64,000 bases of DNA from Immundisolibacterales bacterium (lineage in GTDB: Bacteria; Pseudomonadota; Gammaproteobacteria; HK1). The stretch is taken from the NCBI GenBank assembly GCA_026712715.1, contig JAPOPW010000027.1, positions 1 through 64,000 of the forward strand. The letters run 5' to 3'. The position numbers were made by a program, and so were the translations under genes. Below are positions 11,690 through 20,023 of this stretch, in pieces. The notes under the pieces are model-generated. The model worked only from the letters and a program-made list of their open reading frames with translations, searched no databases and was not told the DNA's origin. Position 1 is the first letter of the stretch, and each line of letters begins with the position of its first letter.

Positions 11690-11807
11690 GGGCCGGAATC
11701 CGGTCCGGGAGCTCACGATGAAGGTCAGGGCTTCGGTCGCGAAGAGTCGGGCCGGCATCCCGGGCAGGAGAAGACAGTGAAGGTACGGGCTTCCGTGAAG
11801 AGGATGT
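11690..11807 (+). repeat. 59-bp tandem duplication over the rpmJ start
   Basis: Unit 1 runs 11690-11748 and unit 2 runs 11749-11807. Each begins GGGCCGG-ATCC and contains a GGAG-type ribosome-binding site, a start codon (ATG 11718 in unit 1, GTG 11777 in unit 2, exactly 59 bases apart) and near-identical first codons encoding MKVRASV. The copies have drifted by several substitutions and a 3-base indel. The second unit is the functional rpmJ start. Confidence 0.85.
11718..11780 (+). CDS. 20-codon leader ORF repeating the L36 N-terminus
   Basis: ATG at 11718 with GGGAG 8 bases upstream encodes a 20-residue peptide opening [13 protein letters not shown]. Its TGA (11778-11780) overlaps the GTG start of rpmJ (GTGA). 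The first seven residues equal those of L36, so this is a remnant of the duplicated rpmJ 5' end. Whether it is translated and now couples SecY and L36 synthesis, or is just debris, cannot be decided from sequence. It has no zinc ligands and cannot act as L36. Confidence 0.5.
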   Translation: MKVRASVAKSRAGIPGRRRQ

Positions 11808-11890
11808 GTCGGAACTGCAAGATCGTGCGCCGCAAGCGGGTGGTGCGGGTGATCTGCACGGATCCGCGGCACAAGCAACGGCAGGGCTGA
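11777..11890 (+). CDS. rpmJ: 50S ribosomal protein L36 (bL36), zinc-binding form
   Basis: The smallest large-subunit protein, 37 residues. It starts at GTG 11777 ([15 protein letters not shown]). The zinc-ribbon ligands C11, C14, C27 and H32 are present, so this is the zinc-containing form, whereas S14 in this cluster is zinc-free. GCAGGAGAA lies just upstream as a ribosome-binding site. It sits between secY and rpsM, the usual gamma/betaproteobacterial position, and its start is duplicated upstream. Confidence 0.95.
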   Translation: MKVRASVKRMCRNCKIVRRKRVVRVICTDPRHKQRQG

Positions 11891-11897
11891 GCGAATC

Positions 11898-12254
11898 ATG
11901 GCGCGAATTGCAGGCATCAATGTCTCGGACCGCAAGCACGTCTGGGTGTCCCTCACCGAGATCTTCGGAATCGGCCGGACCCGGTCGCTCGCGATCTGCG
12001 AGGCCACCGGAATCAACCCCAACGTGCCGGTCAAGGACCTCGCCGAGCCCGAGCTCGAGAGGATTCGTTCCGAAGTCAGCCGGTACACCATCGAAGGCGA
12101 CTTGCGCAGAGAGGTGGGCATGAGCATCAAGCGGCTCATGGACCTCGGCTGCTATCGCGGGATACGCCATCGTCGCGGCCTTCCCGTACGCGGGCAGCGA
12201 ACGCACACGAACGGACGCACCCGCAAGGGTCCGCGCCGTCCCATACGGAAGTAA
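11898..12254 (+). CDS. rpsM: 30S ribosomal protein S13 (uS13)
   Basis: Head protein that contacts P-site tRNA. It has 118 residues beginning [19 protein letters not shown]. The helix-turn-helix-like region and the basic C-terminal tail [18 protein letters not shown] are canonical. It is the first gene of the alpha part, only 7 bases after rpmJ. Confidence 0.98.
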   Translation: MARIAGINVSDRKHVWVSLTEIFGIGRTRSLAICEATGINPNVPVKDLAEPELERIRSEVSRYTIEGDLRREVGMSIKRLMDLGCYRGIRHRRGLPVRGQRTHTNGRTRKGPRRPIRK

Positions 12255-12259
12255 CCGAA

Positions 12260-12652
12260 ATGGCGACACGACCCAAGGCACGCACGAGGAGGCGCATCCG
12301 CCGCGACATCGCGGACGGAGTCGCGCACATCCATGCGTCGTTCAACAACACCATCATCACGATCACCGATCGGCAGGGCAATGCGCTGGCCTGGGCCACG
12401 GCTGGCGGGAGCGGTTTTCGCGGCTCGCGCAAGAGCACGCCGTTCGCGGCGCAGGTTGCGGCGACCCGGGTCGGCGACATGGTCAAGGAATTCGGGATGC
12501 AGAATCTCGACGTGCGGGTCAAGGGACCGGGTCCCGGCCGGGAATCGGCGGTTCGCGCCCTGCACGGCAAGGGATTCCGAATCATGAGCATCACCGACGC
12601 GACACCCATGCCGCACAACGGGTGTCGTCCGCCCAAGAAACGCCGCGTCTGA
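12260..12652 (+). CDS. rpsK: 30S ribosomal protein S11 (uS11)
   Basis: Platform protein near the E-site. It has 130 residues with the conserved [20 protein letters not shown] and the C-terminal [18 protein letters not shown], which carries the N-G site isomerised in some species. It lies 5 bases after rpsM. Confidence 0.98.
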   Translation: MATRPKARTRRRIRRDIADGVAHIHASFNNTIITITDRQGNALAWATAGGSGFRGSRKSTPFAAQVAATRVGDMVKEFGMQNLDVRVKGPGPGRESAVRALHGKGFRIMSITDATPMPHNGCRPPKKRRV

Positions 12653-12674
12653 CGGCTCGAGGAGCAAACACGCG

Positions 12675-13307
12675 ATGGCGAGATATCTTGGCCCCAAGTG
12701 CCGGCTGAGCCGCCGCGAGGGCACCGACCTCTTTCTCAAGCAGCGGGGACGCTCGATCGAGGCCAAATGCCGGTTCGAGAACCCCCCCGGGCAGCACGGC
12801 ACCGGCCGGCGCCGGCCCCGTGCCCGCCAGACCGACTACGCCCTTCAGCTTCGCGAGAAGCAGAAGTTGCGGCGGCTTTACGGGGTGCTGGAAAAGCCGT
12901 TCCGCAACTACTACCGCATCGCGGCGAGGCGCAAGGGGGCGACCGGCGAGAACCTGCTCCAGCTCCTCGAACGCCGGCTGGACAACGTGGTGTACCGCAT
13001 GGGTTTCGGCTCCACGCGGGCGGAATCGCGCCAGCTCGTGTCCCACAAGGCGATCTCGGTGAACGGACGCGTCGTCAACATCGCTTCCTACCTCCTGTCC
13101 CCCGGCGACGTGGTCGCGGTGCGCGAGAAGGCCCGGAAGCAGGCCCGGATTGCCGAGAGCGTCGAGGTCGCCGAACAGTACGGGATGTCCGGCTGGGTGG
13201 ATGTCGATACCAAGAAGCTCGAGGGCGTGTTCCTGCACGTCCCCGAGCGATCCGAGCTGCCTCCGGACATCCAGGAGCAGCTCGTCGTGGAGCTCTACTC
13301 CAAGTAG
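12675..13307 (+). CDS. rpsD: 30S ribosomal protein S4 (uS4)
   Basis: Primary 16S assembly protein and, in E. coli, repressor of the alpha operon. It has 210 residues. The S4 RNA-binding domain is at [20 protein letters not shown] and the following [16 protein letters not shown]. Only two N-terminal cysteines (C9, C32) are present, not the four of zinc-binding S4. The 67-base gap to rpoA could hold regulatory structure, but none is obvious by eye. Confidence 0.97.
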   Translation: MARYLGPKCRLSRREGTDLFLKQRGRSIEAKCRFENPPGQHGTGRRRPRARQTDYALQLREKQKLRRLYGVLEKPFRNYYRIAARRKGATGENLLQLLERRLDNVVYRMGFGSTRAESRQLVSHKAISVNGRVVNIASYLLSPGDVVAVREKARKQARIAESVEVAEQYGMSGWVDVDTKKLEGVFLHVPERSELPPDIQEQLVVELYSK

Positions 13308-13376
13308 CCCGCGCTCGCGAGTCGCCACACACAGTTACGCTTCCGGGGCGCAAGCCGCCCTTGGACGGGAGAAGAA

Positions 13377-14387
13377 ATGCAGGCAAGTGCACCCGAATTG
13401 CTCCGGCCGAGGCTCGACGTTCGCCAGCTCGGCCCCAATGCGGCCCGCATCCCCCTCGAGCCGCTCGACCGCGGGTTCGGGCATACGCTCGGGAACGCGT
13501 TGCGACGCATGCTGCTGTCGTCGATGCCGGGCTGCGCGATCGTGGAAGTGCAGATAGACGGCGTGCTGCACGAATACTCCACCCTGGAGGGCGTGCAGGA
13601 GGACGTGACCGAAATCCTGCTCAACCTCAAGGAGATCGCGGTTCGCACGAATTCCCGCACCGAGACCACGCTGTCCGTGAAGGCGAAGGGGCCCGGGGTG
13701 GTGCGCGCGGGCGACATCGAGGTGGGTCACGACGTGGAGGTCGCCAACCCCGACCACGTGATCGCGCACCTCATGAAGGAGGCGGAGCTCTCGATGTCCA
13801 TGCGGGTAGCCGTCGGCAGGGGTTACGAGCCGGCTTCGGCGCGGGTGGACGCCGAGGAGTCGGAGCGCGTCATCGGCCAGCTTCCCCTCGATGCTTCCTA
13901 TTCGCCGGTGCGCCGGGTCAGCTACCAGGTCGAGAGCGCACGCGTGGAGCAACGCACCGACCTCGACAAGCTGGTGCTGGAGATCGAGACGAACGGCACG
14001 ATCGATCCCGAGTACGCGGTCCGCTACGCCTCCAGCCAGCTCCAGAACCTGCTGTCCGCCTTCTCGGCCCCGGACATGGCGGTGGATTCGGCGGCCGGCC
14101 GGAGCGCGTCGGAGATGGACCCGGGGTTGCTTCGAAAGGTCGACGAGCTCGAGCTGACCGTGCGCTCGGCCAACTGCCTCAAGGCGGAAGGCATCGAGCG
14201 GGTGGGAGACCTCATTCAGCGCACGGAGACCGACCTGCTGCGGACTCCCAACCTCGGCAAGAAGTCGCTTACCGAGATCAAGACCGTGCTGGCGGAGCAG
14301 GGGCTGTCGCTCGGAATGAAGGTCGAGAGCTGGCCGCCCGTGGAGTACCTGAAAGAGCATCACGGTCCGTTCCGGGCCGAGGTCTGA
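13377..14387 (+). CDS. rpoA: RNA polymerase alpha subunit
   Basis: Dimerising alpha subunit that scaffolds RNA polymerase. It has 336 residues. The N-terminal domain shows [20 protein letters not shown]. The C-terminal domain shows [18 protein letters not shown], with the arginine that binds UP elements, then the helix-hairpin-helix [20 protein letters not shown]. The start ATG is preceded by GGGAGAAGA. Confidence 0.98.
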   Translation: MQASAPELLRPRLDVRQLGPNAARIPLEPLDRGFGHTLGNALRRMLLSSMPGCAIVEVQIDGVLHEYSTLEGVQEDVTEILLNLKEIAVRTNSRTETTLSVKAKGPGVVRAGDIEVGHDVEVANPDHVIAHLMKEAELSMSMRVAVGRGYEPASARVDAEESERVIGQLPLDASYSPVRRVSYQVESARVEQRTDLDKLVLEIETNGTIDPEYAVRYASSQLQNLLSAFSAPDMAVDSAAGRSASEMDPGLLRKVDELELTVRSANCLKAEGIERVGDLIQRTETDLLRTPNLGKKSLTEIKTVLAEQGLSLGMKVESWPPVEYLKEHHGPFRAEV

Positions 14388-14414
14388 GCGCGCCGGCCGA
14401 GGGGAGCCCCTGTC

Positions 14415-14798
14415 ATGCGACATCGAAAGAGCGGACGCCACCTGAACCGCACCTCCGCCCATCGAAAGGCGATGTTCCGCAACATGGCGGTGTCGCTCGT
14501 GTCTCACGAGATGATTCGGACCACGGTGCCGAAGGCGAAGGAGCTGCGCCGCGTCGTGGAGCCGCTGATCACCCTCGCCAAGCGGGATCATCATTCGCGC
14601 CGGCGGCTCGCCTTCGATCGGATCCGGAGCCGCCCGGCGGTGACCAAGCTCTTCAACGAGCTCGGTCCCCGCTACCGCGACCGGCCCGGCGGTTACCTGC
14701 GGATTCTTCGAAACGGCTATCGGGCCGGCGACGCGGCCCCGATGGCGGTCGTCGAGCTGGTCGACCGCCCGCTCCGGGAAGAGGAGGGCGAGGACTAG
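14415..14798 (+). CDS. rplQ: 50S ribosomal protein L17 (bL17)
   Basis: Large-subunit protein near the tunnel exit. It has 127 residues opening [20 protein letters not shown], with [20 protein letters not shown] in the second half. It is the last gene of the ribosomal block. The 208 bases that follow, up to a convergent gene, hold one weak hairpin (CAGCGG/CCGCTG at 14843-14863) and no T-run, so the terminator is not clear. Confidence 0.98.
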   Translation: MRHRKSGRHLNRTSAHRKAMFRNMAVSLVSHEMIRTTVPKAKELRRVVEPLITLAKRDHHSRRRLAFDRIRSRPAVTKLFNELGPRYRDRPGGYLRILRNGYRAGDAAPMAVVELVDRPLREEEGED

Positions 14799-15006
14799 CG
14801 AGGCTGCGCCTTACGTGGGGCTTCCGAAAGTTCCGTGCGCAACAGCGGGGTGGCTCGCCGCTGCGGCAAGCTCGGACCGACGAGACCTGTTCGACGCCCC
14901 CCCGTCCTCGTTCGAAATCCGCCCGCTCCGCAGCGTTGGCAGCCTTGTACGGTTCGTTCCTGAAACCGCATTGCAATTTTGGCCAATCCGCATGGATCGG
15001 GGCCTT

Positions 15007-15663
15007 TCAGGGAGTCCGGCCCGGCACGCTTTCGCCGGCCGACGGTGGGGGGCGGAGGCCGAGGCGCTCCGCGACCCGGTCGAGTCGTTCCGCCCCCCAG
15101 AAGAGCTCGTCGCCGACCAGATAGCCCGGCACGCCGAACACCCCCCGGTCTTCCGCCTCCCGCTTGACCTCTTCCAGACGTCGGCGCCCTTCGCCATGAA
15201 GAAAGTCCCGGAAACCCCGGACCTCGATCCGGGACGCGCCGAGGGTCTTCTCGACCGCGTCGGGATCCTCGATATCGAGCTCGTGTCGCCAGAACTTCTC
15301 GTAGACCGTGTCGTGGAACGTCCGGAATTCGCCGCTCCTCTCCTTCGCCCAGAGAAAGCCGATGTGGGAGACGGTGCTGTCGTAGATCTTGCGGGGTCCC
15401 CGAATGGTGAGGCCGCGCCGGTTGGCTTCGCGCCGGCAGTCCATGTAGCTGTACCGGACCCGGCGCCACTGATGCTCGTTTCGACTCTGCGACAGCACCC
15501 GTCCCTCCGTGTCGACCTCGGCGGCGCCGAGGAAATCGGGGATGTGCAGGGAGTAGGGAAGGATGTCGAGCTCGACCCCGGCGCGCTCGGCGAGAGCGAA
15601 GGTCGCTTCCTGGGCGAGATAGGCGTAGGGACTCTTGTAGTCGAAGTAGTGAACGAGTTTCAT
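15007..15663 (-). CDS. DsbA-fold oxidoreductase / 2-hydroxychromene-2-carboxylate isomerase-like
   Basis: A 218-residue kappa-class thioredoxin-fold enzyme. The N-terminal DYKSPYAYLA places Ser11 where 2-hydroxychromene-2-carboxylate isomerases (NahD) have their glutathione-binding serine and DsbA has its first cysteine. The cis-proline turn is at FGVPGYLVGDE near the C-terminus, followed by FWGAERLDRVAERLG. NahD acts in naphthalene breakdown, but many family members have unknown roles. ATG at 15663 with GGAGG-like sequence just upstream. It converges on rplQ and has no operon partner. Family sure, substrate unknown. Confidence 0.85.
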   Translation of the reverse strand: MKLVHYFDYKSPYAYLAQEATFALAERAGVELDILPYSLHIPDFLGAAEVDTEGRVLSQSRNEHQWRRVRYSYMDCRREANRRGLTIRGPRKIYDSTVSHIGFLWAKERSGEFRTFHDTVYEKFWRHELDIEDPDAVEKTLGASRIEVRGFRDFLHGEGRRRLEEVKREAEDRGVFGVPGYLVGDELFWGAERLDRVAERLGLRPPPSAGESVPGRTP

Positions 15664-15841
15664 GGAGGAACATCTTGGGGAATTGCGTGCGATTATGGCA
15701 TGGCACTCAACGGGAAAGGCCCGCATGCGCGGCCGGAAGGGGATCGGTCCGAGGTCCGCTCCATGGTCCCGGCAACAGCATGAGCGGGGGGAAGGACTCC
15801 GGATACGACGCCGTGTCCGGCGCCGGTGAGGGGAGGCGAAC

Positions 15842-16531
15842 ATGACCGCGGACGTGGCGCCGGCGGAGAGGTTCACGGTCGTGTGCGATCTCGACGGGAC
15901 CCTCGTCGACAGCGCTCCCGATCTCTGGGCCGCGCTCGACACCGTGCTCGCCGAGCAGGGCATTCCCGCCGTCCCGTTCGAGGAGATCCGCCACCTGGTG
16001 GGTGCGGGGGCGCTCGCGCTCATCGAGCGGGCGCTCGCGCGGTCCGGCGCCTCCGGGAGATCGGACGTTCCGGAGCTCTTCGAGCGCTTCCTGGACGTAT
16101 ACCGCTCGCGGCTCACCCGCGAGTCCCGTCCCTTTCCGGACGTTGCCGGCACCCTCGGCGGTCTCGCCGGTCGCGGCCACCCGCTCGCCGTGTGCACCAA
16201 CAAGCCGGAATCCCTCGCGCGCCGGATGCTCGACGAGCTCGGCCTCCCTTGGTTCGGCGATGCGGTCGTCGGGGGGGACACGTTCCCCTGGTGCAAGCCC
16301 GATCGGCGTACGCTCGAAGCGGCGGTCGCGCGGGCGGGCGGGAACCTGGAGCGTTCGGTTCTCGTCGGCGACAGTCGCACCGACGTCGAGACCGCACGAA
16401 ATGCCGGCGTCCCCGCAATCCTCGTCAGCTACGGCTACCGGACCGATCCGATCGAGGCCCTTGCCCCCGACTACGTGGTGGACGAGTTCGGCGCCGTCGA
16501 GGGGATCGTCCGCCGTATCGACGGCATCTGA
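15842..16531 (+). CDS. gph: HAD-family phosphoglycolate phosphatase-like
   Basis: HAD hydrolase of 229 residues, the size of Gph, which removes 2-phosphoglycolate formed by DNA repair or oxygenation. Motif I is CDLDGTLVDSAPDLW (Asp16 nucleophile, Asp18 acid/base). Motif II is the threonine of VCTNKPE, motif III the lysine of WCKPD, and motif IV LVGDSRTDVETARNAG. A cap domain lies between motifs I and II. GAGGGGAGG lies 8 bases before the ATG. It is separated by 236 bases from the following XdhC gene. Other small phosphate esters are possible substrates. Confidence 0.85.
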   Translation: MTADVAPAERFTVVCDLDGTLVDSAPDLWAALDTVLAEQGIPAVPFEEIRHLVGAGALALIERALARSGASGRSDVPELFERFLDVYRSRLTRESRPFPDVAGTLGGLAGRGHPLAVCTNKPESLARRMLDELGLPWFGDAVVGGDTFPWCKPDRRTLEAAVARAGGNLERSVLVGDSRTDVETARNAGVPAILVSYGYRTDPIEALAPDYVVDEFGAVEGIVRRIDGI

Positions 16532-16767
16532 CGCGGGGTTGCGAGCGCTTTCGCGGCCGGCGCGGCCGGCGGTCGCACTCCCGGCGCCCGGGCCCTCGTC
16601 GCACGGTAGAATTCCACTCTCGGGGCCGGCCGCGCATCGCGGCCGGGACCGGCCGTCGCGGCGCTCGCAGTTCGTTCGGGGTCCGCGCCGGGAGCACGGG
16701 AGAGGAGCGGCGCGCGGTCCGGGACGTCTCGAGCCGCCGGCGGCGCGCCCGAGGGTTCGAGGAGCTC

Positions 16768-17094
16768 ATGCACGAAACGCTTGCCGACGACGTACTGGAA
16801 ACCGCCGCGCGCTGGCGCGACGCGGGCCGCCCCGCCGCGCTCGCGACGGTGGTCCGCACCTGGGGGTCTTCGCCGCGGCCGGTCGGCAGCCAGCTCGCGG
16901 TCGGGGGCGACGGTACTTTCGTCGGGTCCGTGTCAGGCGGCTGCATCGAAGGTGCGGTGGTGCGGGCCGCGCTCGAGGTGATCGAGAGCGGTTGCCCGCG
17001 CATGCTCGAGTTCGGAGTCACCGACGAGCGGGCGTGGGAGGTCGGACTCGCCTGCGGCGGCCGGGTGGAGGTGTTCGTGGAGCGCGTGGAGTAG
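16768..17094 (+). CDS. XdhC/CoxI-family protein, N-terminal-type domain only
   Basis: A 108-residue protein equal to the XdhC_CoxI domain. It has TVVRTWGSSPRPVGSQLAV, VSGGCIEGAVV with the conserved cysteine, and LACGGRVEVFVE at the end. XdhC proteins bind molybdenum cofactor, protect it during sulfuration and hand it to xanthine-dehydrogenase/CO-dehydrogenase-type enzymes. Here the domain stands alone and the Rossmann-like C-terminal domain is the next gene, 14 bases on. ATG 16768 follows GGAG closely (3 bases), so the exact start is slightly uncertain. Confidence 0.88.
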   Translation: MHETLADDVLETAARWRDAGRPAALATVVRTWGSSPRPVGSQLAVGGDGTFVGSVSGGCIEGAVVRAALEVIESGCPRMLEFGVTDERAWEVGLACGGRVEVFVERVE

Positions 17095-17108
17095 GCGGCG
17101 CGCGGTCG

Positions 17109-17819
17109 ATGCGGAACGATACGCTGAGGGCGGTGCTCGCCGCGCGAAGAGCCAAGCGGCCGGCGGTGCTCGTGAGCGTGCTGGACTCCGGTGCGCAGCG
17201 CCTCTTCTATCCCGATGCGCCGGACGAGTCGGGACTCGCGCCGCCGGTTCGGGCCGCCTGCGTCGCGGCGCTGCGGGCCGATCGCAGCCGCACGCTTCCC
17301 GACGAGGAGGGCGGCTCGCTCTTCCTCCAGGTGTTCAATCCCCCGCTTCGCATGATCATCGTGGGGGCAGTGCACATCACCCAGTCGCTCGCCCCCATGG
17401 CGGGACTGCTCGGATACGAAGTCACCGTGGTGGACCCGCGGCGGGCGTTCGCGAGCGACGAGCGGTTCCCCGGCCCGGGTGTGGACACGGACTGGCCGGA
17501 CGACGCCCTGCGTCGTCTCGCTCCCGACCGGCGCACTGCGGTCGTCACCCTGACCCACGATCCGAAGCTCGACGACCCGGCGCTCGAAGTGGCGCTCGCG
17601 AGCGAGGCGTTCTACATCGGGTCGCTCGGCAGCCGGCGCACCCACGCCGCCCGGCTCGAACGGCTGCGGGCACGGGGCGGCGACGATTCCGCCCTCGCCC
17701 GGATCCACGCGCCCGTCGGCCTGGCCATCGGCGCACGGTCTCCGGCCGAAATTGCGGCCGCGATTGCGGCGGAGGTGACCGCGAAGCTCCGGGAGCCCCC
17801 TCCCGGCGAGTCGCGGTAG
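17109..17819 (+). CDS. XdhC family protein, Rossmann C-terminal domain
   Basis: A 236-residue protein whose central part is the XdhC_C Rossmann domain: RMIIVGAVHITQSLAPMAGL, then VTVVDPRRAFASDERFP and AFYIGSLGSRRTHAARLERL. The C-terminus VGLAIGARSPAEIAAAIAAE is typical of XdhC. With the preceding 108-residue gene it forms a split XdhC for molybdenum-cofactor insertion. It is followed 14 bases on by the molybdopterin-binding/MocA fusion, so the four genes to 19976 read as one maturation operon. Confidence 0.9.
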   Translation: MRNDTLRAVLAARRAKRPAVLVSVLDSGAQRLFYPDAPDESGLAPPVRAACVAALRADRSRTLPDEEGGSLFLQVFNPPLRMIIVGAVHITQSLAPMAGLLGYEVTVVDPRRAFASDERFPGPGVDTDWPDDALRRLAPDRRTAVVTLTHDPKLDDPALEVALASEAFYIGSLGSRRTHAARLERLRARGGDDSALARIHAPVGLAIGARSPAEIAAAIAAEVTAKLREPPPGESR

Positions 17820-17833
17820 GGGCGGGGTTCGCG

Positions 17834-19552
17834 TTGCGTTTCGGTCCCACCCCACTCGATGAAGCGCGGGCCGCGATTCTCGCGCACGGATTTCGTCTTC
17901 CCGATCGCACGCTCAAGAAGGGCCGGCGCCTGTCCGCCGACGATCTTGCGGCGCTGCGTGAGGCCGGGTACGAATCGGTGGTGACGGCGCGCCTCGATGC
18001 GCAGGACGTTGCCGAGAACGACGCGGCACGGGAGCTCGCCGAGGCGCTGGCCGGGGCGGGGACCGGGGACGGGTCCGGCGGACGGAGCGCGGGCCTCCTC
18101 ACCGGCAATGCGTTCACGGGGCGCTGCAACCTGCTCGCCGCGGTTCGCGGCGTGCTTTGCGTGGACGAGGAAGGAGTCGCGGCGGTCAACGCGGTCGGGG
18201 AGGAGCTCACCCTCGCGACCTTGCCGGCGGAGACGGTGGTGGACCCGCGGCGTCTCGCCGCCACCGTCAAGGTGATTCCGTTCGCGGTCCGGCGTTCGCA
18301 TCTCGATACGTGCCTTCGCATCGTCGCGGAACGGGCCGGCATCGTCCGGGTCGCCCCGTTTCGGGCGCGCCGCGCCGGCATCGTGCTCACCGAGCTGCCC
18401 GGTTCCCGAGCTTCGGTGCTGGACAAGACGGCCGCGGTCCTCGGGGACAAGCTCTCCGGCATCGGCGCGACCTGCGAGCTCGAGCGGCGGTGCGCGCACG
18501 CGGCGGACGCGGTGGGGTCCGCGCTCCGGGAGCTCGTCGCGGCCGGATGCGACCTCGCGATCGTGCTCGGCGCCTCGGCTATCGTGGACCGGCGCGACGT
18601 GGTTCCGGCGGCGATCGATGCCGCCGGGGGCACCGTGCACCGACTCGGACTGCCCGTCGACCCGGGCAACCTTTGCCTCTACGCCGGCATTGGTGCCATG
18701 ACGGTGATCGGCCTTCCCGGCTCGTCCCGTTCGCCGGCCGCGAGCGGGGCGGATCTGCTCCTCCAGCGGGTCGGCGCGGATCTCCCGCTTGGCCAACGGG
18801 TGTTCGCCACCTGGGGGACGGGAGGGCTCCTCAAGGAGCAGCTCGGCCGCCCCTCGCCGCGCAGCGGCCCGGCGGACGCGGCCCGCAGCGCCTCTCCCGA
18901 CGAACGCAGGGTCGCGATCGTCGTCCTCGCCGCGGGCCAGTCGCGCCGCATGGGCCGGCGCAACAAGCTTCTCGAGACGGTGGACGGCGAGCCGATGGTA
19001 TGTCATGCGGCGCGCGCGGCGGTGGCCGCCGCCGCCGGCCGCCCGGTCGTGGTGGTGACCGGCCACGAGCGCGACCGGGTGGAGGCGGCGCTGCGCAGCT
19101 TCGACGTGGAATTCGCCCACAATCCCGATTACGACGCGGGTCTCAGCACCTCGCTCGCAATGGGGCTCGCCGCCCTTCCTTCCCGCGTCGACGGCGCGAT
19201 CATCTGTCTCGGCGACATGCCGGGGATCCGCGCCCGGCACCTCGAGCGCCTCCGAGAAGCGTTCGATCCGGAGACGGGCGCCGCAATCTGCGTCGCCACG
19301 CGACGTGGCAAGCGCGGCAACCCGGTCCTGTTCGCCGCCCGGTTCTTTCCCGAGATGCGCGACGTCGAGGGGGACGTGGGCGCGCGCCACCTCATCGGCG
19401 CGTACGCGGACCTCGTGCGCGAGGTGGAGATGCCCGACGACGCGGTGCTGCTCGACATCGATTCGCCGAGCGCGCTCGAAGCGTTTCGCGACGGCAGCCG
19501 GCAGCCGACCGGAGCACGGCCCGCCGGGGGGCGCGGCGAAGCCGGTGGCTGA
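17834..19552 (+). CDS. Molybdopterin-binding domain fused to MocA-type cytidylyltransferase
   Basis: A 572-residue two-domain protein. Residues 1 to about 340 resemble the stand-alone molybdopterin-binding (MoeA/MogA-like) proteins found beside cox/xdh genes. From about residue 357 it is a MocA/MobA-like nucleotidyltransferase: VVLAAGQSRRMGRRNKLLET (nucleotide-binding loop), ICLGDMPGIRARHLERL (metal-binding aspartate) and RRGKRGNPVLFAARFFPEM. MocA makes molybdopterin cytosine dinucleotide for xanthine-oxidase-family enzymes. The start is TTG 17834, the first usable codon after the XdhC stop. Function strongly suggested by family and neighbours. Confidence 0.85.
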   Translation: MRFGPTPLDEARAAILAHGFRLPDRTLKKGRRLSADDLAALREAGYESVVTARLDAQDVAENDAARELAEALAGAGTGDGSGGRSAGLLTGNAFTGRCNLLAAVRGVLCVDEEGVAAVNAVGEELTLATLPAETVVDPRRLAATVKVIPFAVRRSHLDTCLRIVAERAGIVRVAPFRARRAGIVLTELPGSRASVLDKTAAVLGDKLSGIGATCELERRCAHAADAVGSALRELVAAGCDLAIVLGASAIVDRRDVVPAAIDAAGGTVHRLGLPVDPGNLCLYAGIGAMTVIGLPGSSRSPAASGADLLLQRVGADLPLGQRVFATWGTGGLLKEQLGRPSPRSGPADAARSASPDERRVAIVVLAAGQSRRMGRRNKLLETVDGEPMVCHAARAAVAAAAGRPVVVVTGHERDRVEAALRSFDVEFAHNPDYDAGLSTSLAMGLAALPSRVDGAIICLGDMPGIRARHLERLREAFDPETGAAICVATRRGKRGNPVLFAARFFPEMRDVEGDVGARHLIGAYADLVREVEMPDDAVLLDIDSPSALEAFRDGSRQPTGARPAGGRGEAGG

Positions 19553-19976
19553 CCTTCCCTATCACGCCGCGATCTTGGGCGCGGCGCACCGGGCGAGCGG
19601 GAAGGGACGGCTCGAGGCCCCCGACTCCACCGCCACCGTCGACAACCCGCTGTGCGGCGATCGGGTCACCATCGACATCCGGTGGGACACCCCGGTCCGC
19701 GATGCCAACCTGCGCGAGATTGGCCAGGTCGTTCGCGGCTGCGTTCTCTGCGAGGCGGCGGCGGCGCTGATCGTCGAGGTCGGAACCGGCGCCGCGGCGA
19801 GCGACCTCCGGCACGCGTCGGACTGCATCCGCCGCATGCTCGAAGAGGGCGCGCCGCCGCCCCCCGGGGACTGGAAGCGGGCGGAGATGTTCGTACCGGT
19901 GCGCGCGCACCCGAGCCGGCACGACTGCGTCCTGCTCCCGTTCCAGGCCCTGCTCGAAGCGCTCGACGGCGGCTGA
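19545..19976 (+). CDS. NifU/IscU-like iron-sulfur scaffold
   Basis: A 143-residue NifU N-terminal-family protein. The ligand motif NPLCGDRVTI puts Cys37 where IscU has its first ligand. GCVLCEAAA supplies the second conserved position (Cys66/Cys69), and HDCVLLPF near the C-terminus supplies the third. It starts at GTG 19545, overlapping the preceding stop by 8 bases, so it is translated with the cofactor genes. A likely role is supplying the 2Fe-2S clusters of a molybdenum hydroxylase, but that enzyme is not in the window. Confidence 0.82.
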   Translation: MADLPYHAAILGAAHRASGKGRLEAPDSTATVDNPLCGDRVTIDIRWDTPVRDANLREIGQVVRGCVLCEAAAALIVEVGTGAAASDLRHASDCIRRMLEEGAPPPPGDWKRAEMFVPVRAHPSRHDCVLLPFQALLEALDGG

Positions 19977-20023
19977 CCGGCGCGTCGAGCCCGAAGCGGG
20001 GATTCAGCCGAACGGCGACAGGG

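Noticed and set aside
14843-14863. Rho-independent terminator after rplQ
   Set aside because: The stem is only 6 base pairs with a 9-base loop and no T-run.
14815-15783. 322-codon plus-strand frame over the DsbA-like gene
   Set aside because: Antisense shadow; the minus-strand protein has a clear conserved fold and motifs.
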